A stretch of 40,228 nt of DNA from Balneolaceae bacterium (GCA_007135335.1 SLJB01000073.1:1-40228), one strand, 5' to 3'; counted from the stretch's first letter, positions 9,338 to 17,696 are shown. Numbers and translations are program-made. Notes: generated by a model from the letters alone, not told the origin.

Positions 9338-10483
9338 ATGGAAAACAACCGACGTACTTTTCTGAAAAAAAGCGGATTGGCCGGCCTTGGTTTGGCTGGT
9401 TTGGGATTTATGGGTTCAGCCCCGGCTAAAGAAGAAAATCAATCCACAAATTTTGATGTTGAAAATGGCAACCTTCGTCTCATTGATTGGGAACCGATAT
9501 CACAAATGGTGGTAAAGGAGACCGAAGTTCTCAAACCAAAATATCCCGCCATTGATATCCACAATCACCTGCGCGATCTGGACAGCCTGCCCGACTATCT
9601 GAAAGCAATGGATGAAGCCGGAGTGTGGAAGGTTGTAAGTCTGGATGGCCGTTCGGCAGATAATTTTTACATTGAGCATATCAGGGCTTGTCAGCGGGTT
9701 AGCAGAAACCGCTTTGTTGTTTTCTTTACTCCCGATTTAACCAAAATTGATGAGCCCAACTACGGGCAGCGTGAAGCCGACAAACTGGAACATGCTGTTG
9801 AATTAGGCGCCCGTGGTGTGAAGATTTTCAAATCGCTTGGACTTACCGCTAAAGACAGAAACGGTAATATTGTACCGGTTGATGATCCGCGATTAGATCC
9901 CTTCTGGGCTAAATGCGGTGAACTGGGTATTCCCTGCTTAATGCATGTTTCTGATCCTAAGGCTTTCTTTACACCGGTTGATCGCTATAACGAACGGTAT
10001 GACGAACTGGGTGAGCGTCCGCACTGGGCATTCTTTGGTGATGAATTCCCGGACAAAGAAGACATACTGGATCAGCGTAATCGTGTCTTTGAACGCCATC
10101 CAGATACTACATTTATAGCCACACACATGGCCAATCTGCCCGAAGAACTTGGGCGAGTATCTATGTGGCTGGAAAAATATCCCAATATGTATGTGGATAT
10201 TAATGCAAGGATCAGTGAACTGGGCCGCCAGCCATACACATGCAGAAAGTTCATGATTAAATACCAGGACAGGATCCTGTTCGGCACCGATACGCGTCCC
10301 AACGTGGAAGCTTTCAGAATCTATTATCGTTTTCTGGAAACGGATGATGAATATATAAATGCCGATGCAAGTCACCATCGCCAGGGAAGATGGCATATTT
10401 ACGGTGTTCACCTGCCTGATGAAGTTCTTGAAAAAATCTACAACAAGAATGCCGTTAAAATATTCAATCAGTTTAAAGGATAA
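9338..10483 (+). CDS. Tat-exported amidohydrolase-2 family TIM-barrel metal hydrolase
   Basis: 381 residues. The N-terminal Tat signal NNRRTFLKKSGLAGLGL is nearly the same as that of the upstream GH109-like gene, although the mature domains are unrelated; no lipobox Cys, so soluble periplasmic. The amidohydrolase metal-site pattern is intact: HNH (His75/His77) in strand 1, Lys162 region (VKIFKSLG), His203 (CLMHVSD), His263 (IATHMANL) and Asp318 (LFGTDTR). The family includes sugar lactonases and decarboxylases as well as amide hydrolases. Between redox-type glycosidase genes, hydrolysis of a lactone or an acyl/amide substituent is reasonable, but the substrate is not readable. It lies 92 bp after paralogue A (with a hairpin between) and 61 bp before paralogue B, probably in the same operon. 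Confidence 0.88.
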   Translation: MENNRRTFLKKSGLAGLGLAGLGFMGSAPAKEENQSTNFDVENGNLRLIDWEPISQMVVKETEVLKPKYPAIDIHNHLRDLDSLPDYLKAMDEAGVWKVVSLDGRSADNFYIEHIRACQRVSRNRFVVFFTPDLTKIDEPNYGQREADKLEHAVELGARGVKIFKSLGLTAKDRNGNIVPVDDPRLDPFWAKCGELGIPCLMHVSDPKAFFTPVDRYNERYDELGERPHWAFFGDEFPDKEDILDQRNRVFERHPDTTFIATHMANLPEELGRVSMWLEKYPNMYVDINARISELGRQPYTCRKFMIKYQDRILFGTDTRPNVEAFRIYYRFLETDDEYINADASHHRQGRWHIYGVHLPDEVLEKIYNKNAVKIFNQFKG

Positions 10484-10544
10484 ACACCATATGCTGATCT
10501 CAGGACTCAACAATCAACTAAAGCTCAACTAAATCTTCATAACC

Positions 10545-11981
10545 ATGAAAAGCAATCGCAGAGATTTTCTAAAAATATCGGGAATAGGCACATTAGGTAT
10601 TTTAGCAGGCTGTACTTCCAGTCGCGAAATAGAAAGCAAATTAAGTGAAATCAGAGAACAGGCTGAACGCACCCGAACGCAGCATTTTAATATGCACGGC
10701 TATGCCGCACCTGCAATGGATGTGGTTCGCGTTGGCGTTACCGGTTTGGGTAATCGTGGTTCAGGTACTGCGCGCCGTTTTGCAAGTATCGCAAATGTAG
10801 AGGTTGTAGCCCTGAACGATGTTCGCCCTGAAATGGTAGAGCGCTCGAAACAAGCAATTTCAGCATCGCATGACCCTGTGGGCTACTCAGATGGCCCCGA
10901 AGACTGGAAACGAATGTGCGAACGCGATGACATAGACCTGATCTGCATTGCCACCCCATGGGAACTGCACGCACCGCAGGCTATTTACGCTATGGAGCAT
11001 GGCAAGCATGTGTATGTGGAATTACCTGCTGCCAATACATTGGAAGAGTGCTGGCAGCTTGTGGAAACATCAGAACGAACACAAAAACACCTTGTTCAGA
11101 TGTCAAGCTCGTGCCATTATGGAGATGCTTCATTCGTGCTTAATATGATTCGCCAGGGACTTTTTGGTGAAGTTTTGCATGCAGAGGGTGGTTACATTCA
11201 TGATTTGATGAACTCACACAACTTCTCTAAAACTATGTATTATGAGATGTGGAGGCTGAACGAAAATATCGATCGTGACGGAAATCTCTATCCTCAGCAC
11301 GCTTTAACTCCAATGGCACAGATGATGGATATTAATTACGGCGATCAGTTTGATCACCTGGTTTCTATGCAGACAAACGATTTCATGATGGGTAAAAAAG
11401 CTGAAGAGCTTGCCGCTGAAGACAGTTTCTGGGAGCCGTATGTTGGCCGCAATTACAGCGGAAATATGAACACTACTCTTGTACGAACAGCCAATGGAAA
11501 AACAATCGTTATTCAGCATGATGTAACCACACCCCGTCCGGGTATTCGATTCCATATGATTAATGGAACCAAAGGTTCATATCTGGCACGTCCGGGTAGA
11601 ATAGGTTTCAGTTACCGGGATGGATGGATTCCGCAAGCAGATTATGATGCGCTGGTAGAAGAGTACACACCAAGAATTACCAAAGTTTTTAATGAGATGA
11701 TTCGACAGGCTGAGCAAACCGGCAGGCCGGAACACTCCTATGCGCGAGTAAATGCCATGGACTGGCGTTTGATTGACTGTCTCAGAAATGGTCTTCCCGT
11801 AGAGGTTGACGTTTACGATTCAGTAGCTACTACATCTATAACTCCGTTAAGTGAGTGGTCTGTGGCCAATGGATCCATGCCGGTTAAGGTGCCGGATTTC
11901 ACCGGTGGTTCATGGAGAACCAATGAGCGAGGAATGAACGTAAACCTGGAAACAGGTGGCGGAAATACCCGCATCAGATAG
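10545..11981 (+). CDS. Tat-exported GH109-like Gfo/Idh/MocA-family lipoprotein, paralogue B
   Basis: 478 residues. The Tat signal SNRRDFLKISG is followed by a lipobox (ILAGC, Cys23), so it is a likely Tat lipoprotein tethered in the periplasm, unlike paralogue A. A short charged helix (about 26-45) precedes a shared FNMHGYAAPAMD linker. The NAD-binding loop is GLGNRGSG (about 67-74). GH109-like blocks include CERDDIDLICIATPWE, AMEHGKHVYVELPAA, HAEGGYIHDLM and LYPQHALTP. Glu159 and the PQH His are retained; the GH109 Tyr position carries His191 in SSCHYG, with a Tyr one residue later. Paralogue A is its closest relative in the window by eye. A terminator-like hairpin follows. Expected to be NAD-dependent, working on a glycoside; hydrolysis versus net oxidation is undecided. 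Confidence 0.88.
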   Translation: MKSNRRDFLKISGIGTLGILAGCTSSREIESKLSEIREQAERTRTQHFNMHGYAAPAMDVVRVGVTGLGNRGSGTARRFASIANVEVVALNDVRPEMVERSKQAISASHDPVGYSDGPEDWKRMCERDDIDLICIATPWELHAPQAIYAMEHGKHVYVELPAANTLEECWQLVETSERTQKHLVQMSSSCHYGDASFVLNMIRQGLFGEVLHAEGGYIHDLMNSHNFSKTMYYEMWRLNENIDRDGNLYPQHALTPMAQMMDINYGDQFDHLVSMQTNDFMMGKKAEELAAEDSFWEPYVGRNYSGNMNTTLVRTANGKTIVIQHDVTTPRPGIRFHMINGTKGSYLARPGRIGFSYRDGWIPQADYDALVEEYTPRITKVFNEMIRQAEQTGRPEHSYARVNAMDWRLIDCLRNGLPVEVDVYDSVATTSITPLSEWSVANGSMPVKVPDFTGGSWRTNERGMNVNLETGGGNTRIR

Positions 11982-12005
11982 GTTGCAATTACAGTAGAAA
12001 CTTCA

Positions 12006-12060
12006 GGGCAATACATGCAGAAGCTCAGGATTGAAAAGCTGCTTGTATTGCCCTTTTTTT
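12006..12060 (+). terminator. Rho-independent terminator after paralogue B
   Basis: GGGCAATACA (12006-12015) pairs perfectly with TGTATTGCCC (12044-12053), with an inner GCAG/CTGC stem, and is followed directly by seven T residues (12054-12060). It starts 25 bp after the stop and should separate paralogue B from paralogue C. Confidence 0.88.
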
Positions 12061-12124
12061 GATCTCAACTTCTTGTAAAATCACCGATCGGCAGATTGTT
12101 TTAGCCGTTCTTATCAAATAATCA

Positions 12125-12151
12125 GGGATTAGTCACACAGGATATAATCCC
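12125..12151. promoter_or_regulatory. Inverted repeat upstream of paralogue C
   Basis: GGGATTA (12125-12131) and TAATCCC (12145-12151) are 7-bp complementary arms with a 13-nt spacer, between the terminator and the start of paralogue C. An operator or leader hairpin is possible. No promoter match was found. Confidence 0.35.
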
Positions 12152-12173
12152 ACAGTAAAAAGGGAATAAATAG

Positions 12174-13607
12174 ATGGAAAGCAATCGCAGAGATTTTCTG
12201 AAAGCAGCAGGTGTAGGTTCGTTAGGTTTGATGGGTGCAGGTTTACTAAGCAGTTGTTCAAACAAAGCAGAAGCCCAAAGCCATTTAAACCATATAGAAG
12301 AGCAGGCCAACAGGCAATACACACCACAATTCAACATGCATGGTTTTGCTGCTCCGGCATTGGATGTTGTTCGTATCGGGGCTACGGGTCTGGGTGGCAG
12401 GGGTTCCGGAAATATGCGAAGATTGGCACAGATTGAAGGTGTGGAGATCAGAGCTCTGAACGATTTGGACCCCGGGAGAACACAGGCCGCTGCAGAATCC
12501 ATCAGTCATTTTGGGTTCAATCCTGAACTCTATTCCGGCCATGAAGATGATTGGAAAAAAATGTGTGAACAAGACGACCTCGATCTGATTATCGTCGGCA
12601 CGCCGTGGCATCTGCATGCACCGCAGGCTATTTATGCGATGGAGCAGGGCAAGCACGTGGCTGTTGAAGTGCCCATTGGCGTAACTGTTGAAGAGTGCTG
12701 GAAACTGGTTGAAACATCGGAGCGAACCCGTAAGCACTGCATGATGATGTCGAACCCGAATTACGGCGATTTTAACATGATGGTACTCGGAATGGCGCGC
12801 GATGGGTTCCTCGGAGAAATTATACATGGCGAAGGTGCCTACATCCACGACCTGATGCGATCACACAATTTCACGCAGAGATACCACAACATGTGGCGGC
12901 TGAAAGAGAATGCAACCCGCGATGGAAACCTCTATCCAACACACGGACTCGGTTCACTATGCCAGGCAATGGATATAAACAACGGTGACCAGATGGACTT
13001 TATAGTATCGGTTTCTTCGAACGATTTTATGATGGGTGAAACAGCCAAAGAGTTAGCCGCTGCCGACCCGGCTTTCGAACCATTTGTGGGGATGAATTTT
13101 CGAGGAAATATGAACACGAGTATCATCAAAACGAAAAAAGGTCGCACAATTATGCTCCAGCACGATGTTACTTCGCCGCGACCCGGTGTTCGCTTTGATC
13201 TGCTGAGCGGAACAAAAGGCATTGTTCAAAACAGGCCTCCACGATTTGCTCATGATCACGACGGCTGGGTGAGTGATACTGAATTTGCCGAAATTCAGGA
13301 GAAGTACAGACCTGAAATCAGTAAACGTGTAGGTGATATCTCAAGGCAAATTGGAGGCCATGGCGGCATTGACACCATGATGAGCTGGCGCCTTGTGGAC
13401 TGCCTCCGTAACGGAATTCCGCTGGATATGTCGGTTTATGACGGCGTATTGTGGAGTGTTATTGCTCCCTTAAGTGAGTGGTCGGTTGCTAACAACGGAA
13501 GGCCAATCAACGTGCCTGATTTTACAGCAGGCAACTGGCAGACCAACGACCGCTTGATGGATATTGAACTTGTTCATGGCGGCAATACAGGTATTAAACC
13601 GATTTAG
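12174..13607 (+). CDS. Tat-exported GH109-like NAD-dependent glycosidase-family lipoprotein, paralogue C
   Basis: 477 residues. The Tat signal SNRRDFLKAAG ends in a lipobox-like LLSSC (Cys28), so probably a periplasmic lipoprotein. NAD loop GLGGRGSG (about 72-79). Of the three paralogues this is closest to canonical GH109: VEVPIGVTVEECW (Glu165), Tyr197 in NPNYGD where EmNagA-type enzymes have their Tyr, and His257 in LYPTHG, plus GEGAYIHDLMRSHNF and NMWRLKENATRDGNLYPTHGLG. A GH109 alpha-N-acetylgalactosaminidase-like retaining reaction through NAD-mediated oxidation at C3 is therefore plausible, though not proved. It starts 113 bp after a terminator and is followed at 31 bp by a lipoprotein amidohydrolase, suggesting a second unit (C, amidohydrolase, GMC). 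Alternative: a glycoside 3-dehydrogenase. Confidence 0.9.
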   Translation: MESNRRDFLKAAGVGSLGLMGAGLLSSCSNKAEAQSHLNHIEEQANRQYTPQFNMHGFAAPALDVVRIGATGLGGRGSGNMRRLAQIEGVEIRALNDLDPGRTQAAAESISHFGFNPELYSGHEDDWKKMCEQDDLDLIIVGTPWHLHAPQAIYAMEQGKHVAVEVPIGVTVEECWKLVETSERTRKHCMMMSNPNYGDFNMMVLGMARDGFLGEIIHGEGAYIHDLMRSHNFTQRYHNMWRLKENATRDGNLYPTHGLGSLCQAMDINNGDQMDFIVSVSSNDFMMGETAKELAAADPAFEPFVGMNFRGNMNTSIIKTKKGRTIMLQHDVTSPRPGVRFDLLSGTKGIVQNRPPRFAHDHDGWVSDTEFAEIQEKYRPEISKRVGDISRQIGGHGGIDTMMSWRLVDCLRNGIPLDMSVYDGVLWSVIAPLSEWSVANNGRPINVPDFTAGNWQTNDRLMDIELVHGGNTGIKPI

Positions 13608-13638
13608 CCTGAATGTTCACAAAATCAGAAATGGAATA

Positions 13639-14811
13639 ATGAAAAAATCAAAACGGAACAGGTCATTGATGGCCGGCAGAATGCTCAGTTTATTTATAAG
13701 TCTGCTAATACTTCAGGGCTGTTCAAACACAGATAATCCAGGGAGCGAATATTACTCGCCGGATGATTACACCTCGGTGCCAAAATTTAATTCCCATGTG
13801 CACCTGCATGGCGATAATACCACCTATATCGATCAATCGGTTGATGACAATTTTAAACTGCTTTCGTTTGTCTCCTCTTCTCCAAACAGAACCAGACAAA
13901 TCTCCATTATAGACCAGGAAAAACATACCCTGCAACTCATGGAGAGTTATCCCGAAGATTTGTTCTTAACAACAACTCTGTTAAATCCTTACGGATTTAA
14001 TGAAGAGGGATGGGTGGAAGAAGCGATAGCTCATATGGATCAATCTTTCAAAAACGGAGCGGTGGCCATAAAAATAAGAAAAAGCATTGGGATGGAAGTG
14101 CGAAAACCCAATGGTGATTTTGTCCGGATTGACGACCCGAAATTTGATCCGATCATTCAGTTTATCGCAGATAACAACATCACGCTGATTGGCCATATCG
14201 GCGAGCCGAAAAATTGCTGGCTGCCACTTGAGGAGATGACAGTTGGAGGCGATAGGCAGTATTACAGTGAAAATCCACAATATCATATGTACCTGCATCC
14301 CGAATTTTTATCGCACGAGGATCACATCAGCGCGGTCGAAAATATGCTTGAGAAGCATCCGGATGTACGCTATGTTGGGGCGCATCTTGCAAGCCTTGAG
14401 TATGATGTGGATGAACTCGCAAAACGGCTCGACAGGTTTCCGAACCTGGCTGTTGATATGGCCGAACGCATTTCACATTTTCAATATCAGGCTGTAACCG
14501 ACTGGCAAAAAGTCCGCGATTTTTTTATCAAGTACCAGGACCGGCTGATCTATGCCACGGATGATTCGAACTATGGCCCAAAACCCTACTTTGGAGCTGA
14601 ACTTACAGATCAAACACTGAGAACAGATCAGCAAATTCGCGATGCCACAACCGAAAATTATCAGCGGCATTGGAAGTTTTTCACTTATGATGGCGTGATG
14701 ACCGCCCCAAAATTACCGGACATGGAGTTTCGTGCATTGAATCTTCCCAAAGAAGTGGTAGATAAGATCTACCTGGAAAATGCACAAATATGGTTTCCCG
14801 GAATATTATAG
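13639..14811 (+). CDS. Amidohydrolase-2 family lipoprotein
   Basis: The ORF track starts at 13564, inside paralogue C; I choose the ATG at 13639 because it gives 390 residues beginning MKKSKRNRS, a basic n-region, a hydrophobic stretch and a lipobox ILQGC (Cys28), and removes the overlap. TIM-barrel metal ligands are seen: SHVH (His53/His55), a Lys in AIKIRKSIG, His in IGHIGEP, His in GAHLAS and Asp in YATDDS. It shares long blocks (GHIGEP, NCWLPLEEMTV, a LPKEVVDKIY ending) with the - strand amidohydrolase at the right end of the window but is only distantly related to the one at 9338. Likely a periplasmic hydrolase of a glycan-derived amide or lactone; the substrate is unknown. It lies 31 bp after paralogue C and 115 bp before the GMC gene. 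Confidence 0.87.
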   Translation: MKKSKRNRSLMAGRMLSLFISLLILQGCSNTDNPGSEYYSPDDYTSVPKFNSHVHLHGDNTTYIDQSVDDNFKLLSFVSSSPNRTRQISIIDQEKHTLQLMESYPEDLFLTTTLLNPYGFNEEGWVEEAIAHMDQSFKNGAVAIKIRKSIGMEVRKPNGDFVRIDDPKFDPIIQFIADNNITLIGHIGEPKNCWLPLEEMTVGGDRQYYSENPQYHMYLHPEFLSHEDHISAVENMLEKHPDVRYVGAHLASLEYDVDELAKRLDRFPNLAVDMAERISHFQYQAVTDWQKVRDFFIKYQDRLIYATDDSNYGPKPYFGAELTDQTLRTDQQIRDATTENYQRHWKFFTYDGVMTAPKLPDMEFRALNLPKEVVDKIYLENAQIWFPGIL

Positions 14812-14926
14812 AACGGAAAAAACAGTTAAGTGCTGAGTTTATTTTTTTGACTCGAGTATTTGAATTATTTTAGTCGGTCAGGCATACGCCGGGATTATTG
14901 TTAAACATTGAGCAAACACAGATTTC

Positions 14927-16642
14927 ATGAATTTTATTGGTAAAACCACAGAAGAGCGAACATTTGATGCTATTGTAATAGGCTCCGGGATGAGCGGCGG
15001 ATATGCTGCCAAGGAGCTATGTGACAGGGGGGTAAAGACCCTTGTTCTTGAAAGAGGACGCCCGCTCAAACATGGCGATTATCCCACAGCAACTCTCGAC
15101 CCCTGGGAGATAGACAATGCCGGGCGTCTGTCACGCGAAATGCTTCAGCGAAATCCGATTATAGCCCGCTGTTACGCGTACGATAAAACAACGGAGCATC
15201 TCTTTGTGAAGGATGAGGAGCAGCCTTATATACAGGAAAAACCGTTTGACTGGATCCGCAGTTACCAGGAAGGTGGAAAATCCCTGGTATGGGCTCGTGG
15301 CTGCCAGCGATGGAGCAAGTACGATTTTGAAGCCCCGGGCCGTGATGGTTACGGTATCGAGTGGCCTATTACCTATGATGATCTTGCACCCTGGTATTCA
15401 GATGTGGAACGGTTTGTAGGCTGGAGCGGAAATAAGGATGGCCTGGAGCATTTTCCTGATGGTGAGTTCCTGCCCCCGTATGAGTTTAACTGTGTTGAAA
15501 AACACATGAAAGAGAAAGTAGAAAGCACATTTAAAGATAGGTTTTTTATCCAGGGACGATGCGCCCATCTTACTGAAGTTAAAGAAATTCACCGGCAGCA
15601 GGGCAGGGGGCTGTGCCTCTCCAGAACATTATGCCAGCGCGGCTGTCCGTATGGCGCTTATTTCAGCTCAAATTCCTCTACACTACCCTGGGCAGAGCGA
15701 ACAGGGAATCTTACCATCCGTACCCATTCTGTGGTGCACTCCATCATCTATGATGAAGACCTGGGTAAGGCAACAGGTGTGCGGGTAGTGGATGCTAATA
15801 CCCTCGAGATGACTGAATTTTATGCACGGATTGTGTTTGTGAACGCAGCCTGCATCAATTCGAATATGATATTGCTGAATAGTACGTCAGATCGATTTCC
15901 AAACGGACTGGGCAATGACAGCGGTGTACTTGGTCACTACATCGGTTTTCATAACTATCGCGGACGAATGAGCGCCACGATTGATGGTTTTGACGATAGT
16001 TATTTTTACGGCAGGAGACCGACCGGCCCTATCATCCCCCCATTTCGAAATGTTTTCGGTCAGGAGAGTGATGCAGATTTTCAGGGTCGATATCATATCT
16101 CAATGAATGCAAGCCGTCCCGGGTGGAACCGTGGTGTGCGATCAGATAAGATCGGAAAAGAGTTGATTGAAGAACTTCAGACTCCCGGAAGCTGGAGAAT
16201 CGGCGGGCGGATGTCAGGTGAAGTGGTGCCGAAGTTCGAAAATCATGTTCGCCTCAGTGAAACAGAGACCGATAAATGGGGTTTCCCGCAGCTAGTTATT
16301 TCCATTGATTACGCTGAAAATGATGTAAAAATGATGCACGATTTTCTGGAAAAGGGAGCTGAGATTCTGGAAGCTGTGGGAGGGAAAAACATCACAGTGA
16401 GTGATAATAACCAGGCTCCCGGACTTGACATCCACGAGATGGGAGGTGTGCGGATGGGTAAAGATCCCAAAACATCCATCCTGAACAAATGGAACCAGGT
16501 GCACAGTTGCAAAAATGTATTTGTGACCGATGGTGCTTGCATGACCACCGTTTCTACTCAAAATCCTTCGTTAACATTTATGGCTTTGACTGCAAGAGCA
16601 GCAAATTACGCCGTAGAACAGATACGAAAAGGTGATTTGTGA
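14927..16642 (+). CDS. GMC-family flavoprotein oxidoreductase
   Basis: 571 residues. FAD-binding Rossmann motif near the N-terminus (IVIGSGMSGGYAAKEL, then TLVLERGR), the flavin-contact segment GGKSLVWARGCQRW, and a C-terminal GMC domain with HEMGGVRMG (His about 503) and TQNPSLTFMALTARAA (Asn about 546), the His/Asn pair of the pyranose-2-oxidase and glucoside-3-dehydrogenase branch. It should oxidise a sugar hydroxyl to a ketone. No signal peptide precedes the Rossmann fold and no small Tat-bearing 'subunit 3' partner is nearby, so it looks cytoplasmic or dependent on an unlinked partner. It ends the + strand cassette, 92 bp from a convergent PIG-L gene. Production of a 3-keto sugar is inferred from the DUF1080 and Gfo/Idh genes in the locus. 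Confidence 0.92.
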   Translation: MNFIGKTTEERTFDAIVIGSGMSGGYAAKELCDRGVKTLVLERGRPLKHGDYPTATLDPWEIDNAGRLSREMLQRNPIIARCYAYDKTTEHLFVKDEEQPYIQEKPFDWIRSYQEGGKSLVWARGCQRWSKYDFEAPGRDGYGIEWPITYDDLAPWYSDVERFVGWSGNKDGLEHFPDGEFLPPYEFNCVEKHMKEKVESTFKDRFFIQGRCAHLTEVKEIHRQQGRGLCLSRTLCQRGCPYGAYFSSNSSTLPWAERTGNLTIRTHSVVHSIIYDEDLGKATGVRVVDANTLEMTEFYARIVFVNAACINSNMILLNSTSDRFPNGLGNDSGVLGHYIGFHNYRGRMSATIDGFDDSYFYGRRPTGPIIPPFRNVFGQESDADFQGRYHISMNASRPGWNRGVRSDKIGKELIEELQTPGSWRIGGRMSGEVVPKFENHVRLSETETDKWGFPQLVISIDYAENDVKMMHDFLEKGAEILEAVGGKNITVSDNNQAPGLDIHEMGGVRMGKDPKTSILNKWNQVHSCKNVFVTDGACMTTVSTQNPSLTFMALTARAANYAVEQIRKGDL

Positions 16643-16734
16643 TCCATTCTTTACTACTAAGATAAACTCAGAAATTAATACTTATAGAGCCCGATGTAAT
16701 AGATTCAGCAGATAAGCAAAATATTACAATTGCA

Positions 16735-17607
16735 TCATGTAACATGCGGATAGTTTAACATGGGAAAAAGTTCGAGAATCTCCTTATCCGTAGGTTGATA
16801 TCCATACTCTGCAATTTCAAAAGATTCAACCCTGTCTATGCGCCGGGCGTTTTCAGCGCCATACCATTTTACCACCGATTTTTTGACATTATCGGACAGA
16901 TGGTCCATTTGGCTATTCCAGTTATCGAGCCATTTAACCAGCCACTCTTTTCTTTTGACGGGATTTTTTGGAACATCTTCATCGATACCCATAACCCTCG
17001 GCAGCCATTCATAAAATTGAGAAACATGCGCATCCAGGCCGTCAATTTTTGTTGAAAATGTATCGTCTACGGCTACGGTAATATCAGGAGTAAATGGATT
17101 TGGTCTTTTGAAACCATCCTCCATATAGAGAAAAACCGGATTTTTCTTCAATGCAGGAGTATCTGAAACAACATTTGGTACAACAACCAAAAAAGCGGCG
17201 TCCATAACCAATGTGCCGGCATAGCGATGATCGGGGTGATAGTCATTTGGCCGTAACCCGATCACTATATCAGCATTCCATTTTCGAATTTCCCTTATGA
17301 TATCATGCCGGATATGTAGATTCGGCATAAGTTCAGCATCGTGATTATCAAAAATCACATATTCGTCTATTCCGAGAATTTCAGCTGCTTTTTTTGCTTC
17401 ATCTGCTCTTCGTTTGGCTAAGGGTCCTCCCCCTTCTTCATGATGTCCGGCATCTCCGTTGGTCAGAGATAAAAACTTTACAGCATGTCCCATTTTGGCA
17501 AATTTAGCAGCTGTGCCGCCCATTTTAACTTCTGCATCATCCGGATGGGCAAATATCGCTATGATTCGAAGCTTGCGTTCAATCTGAGTGCTTTTTTCTT
17601 TTTCCAA
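16735..17607 (-). CDS. Cytosolic PIG-L family deacetylase
   Basis: 290 residues with the LmbE/PIG-L zinc motifs AHPDDAE (about 20-26) and DYHPDHR, plus SLTNGDAGHH. These enzymes remove acyl (usually N-acetyl) groups from amino sugars, as in GlcNAc-inositol or bacillithiol/mycothiol precursors. No signal peptide, so cytoplasmic, in contrast with its exported homologue at 30081. The start codon is TTG at 17607; no in-frame ATG or GTG lies between it and the upstream stop, and the core motif begins soon after, so TTG is the best start. The gene follows the - strand TIM-barrel gene by 86 bp that contain a long hairpin. It is convergent with the GMC gene. The substrate is unknown; an N-acetylated hexosamine product of the periplasmic enzymes is a fair guess. 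Confidence 0.9.
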   Translation of the reverse strand: MEKEKSTQIERKLRIIAIFAHPDDAEVKMGGTAAKFAKMGHAVKFLSLTNGDAGHHEEGGGPLAKRRADEAKKAAEILGIDEYVIFDNHDAELMPNLHIRHDIIREIRKWNADIVIGLRPNDYHPDHRYAGTLVMDAAFLVVVPNVVSDTPALKKNPVFLYMEDGFKRPNPFTPDITVAVDDTFSTKIDGLDAHVSQFYEWLPRVMGIDEDVPKNPVKRKEWLVKWLDNWNSQMDHLSDNVKKSVVKWYGAENARRIDRVESFEIAEYGYQPTDKEILELFPMLNYPHVT

Positions 17608-17645
17608 ATTATTCAGGTAAGATATTTTTATTCTGTTTTATGCTC

Positions 17646-17696
17646 TAACAATAATATTGATATCCGGCAGAATACTGTTTTCTGCGATTATTGTTA
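17646..17696 (-). repeat. Two-part intercistronic hairpin
   Basis: TAACAATAAT (17646-17655) and ATTATTGTTA (17687-17696) form a perfect 10-bp outer stem whose right arm contains the stop codon of the TIM-barrel gene. Inside, GCAGAA (17667-17672) pairs with TTCTGC (17680-17685) around a 7-nt loop. No T tract follows on the - strand, so RNA processing or stability is more likely than termination. Confidence 0.65.

Noticed and set aside
9938-10513. 191-residue - strand ORF
   Set aside because: It lies antisense to a well-supported amidohydrolase gene, shows no domain pattern and is a codon-bias shadow.
12285-12848. 187-residue - strand ORF
   Set aside because: Fully inside GH109-like paralogue C on the opposite strand with no recognisable motifs.
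13564-13638. Upstream part of the amidohydrolase ORF
   Set aside because: It overlaps paralogue C and precedes a complete lipoprotein signal peptide starting at 13639.
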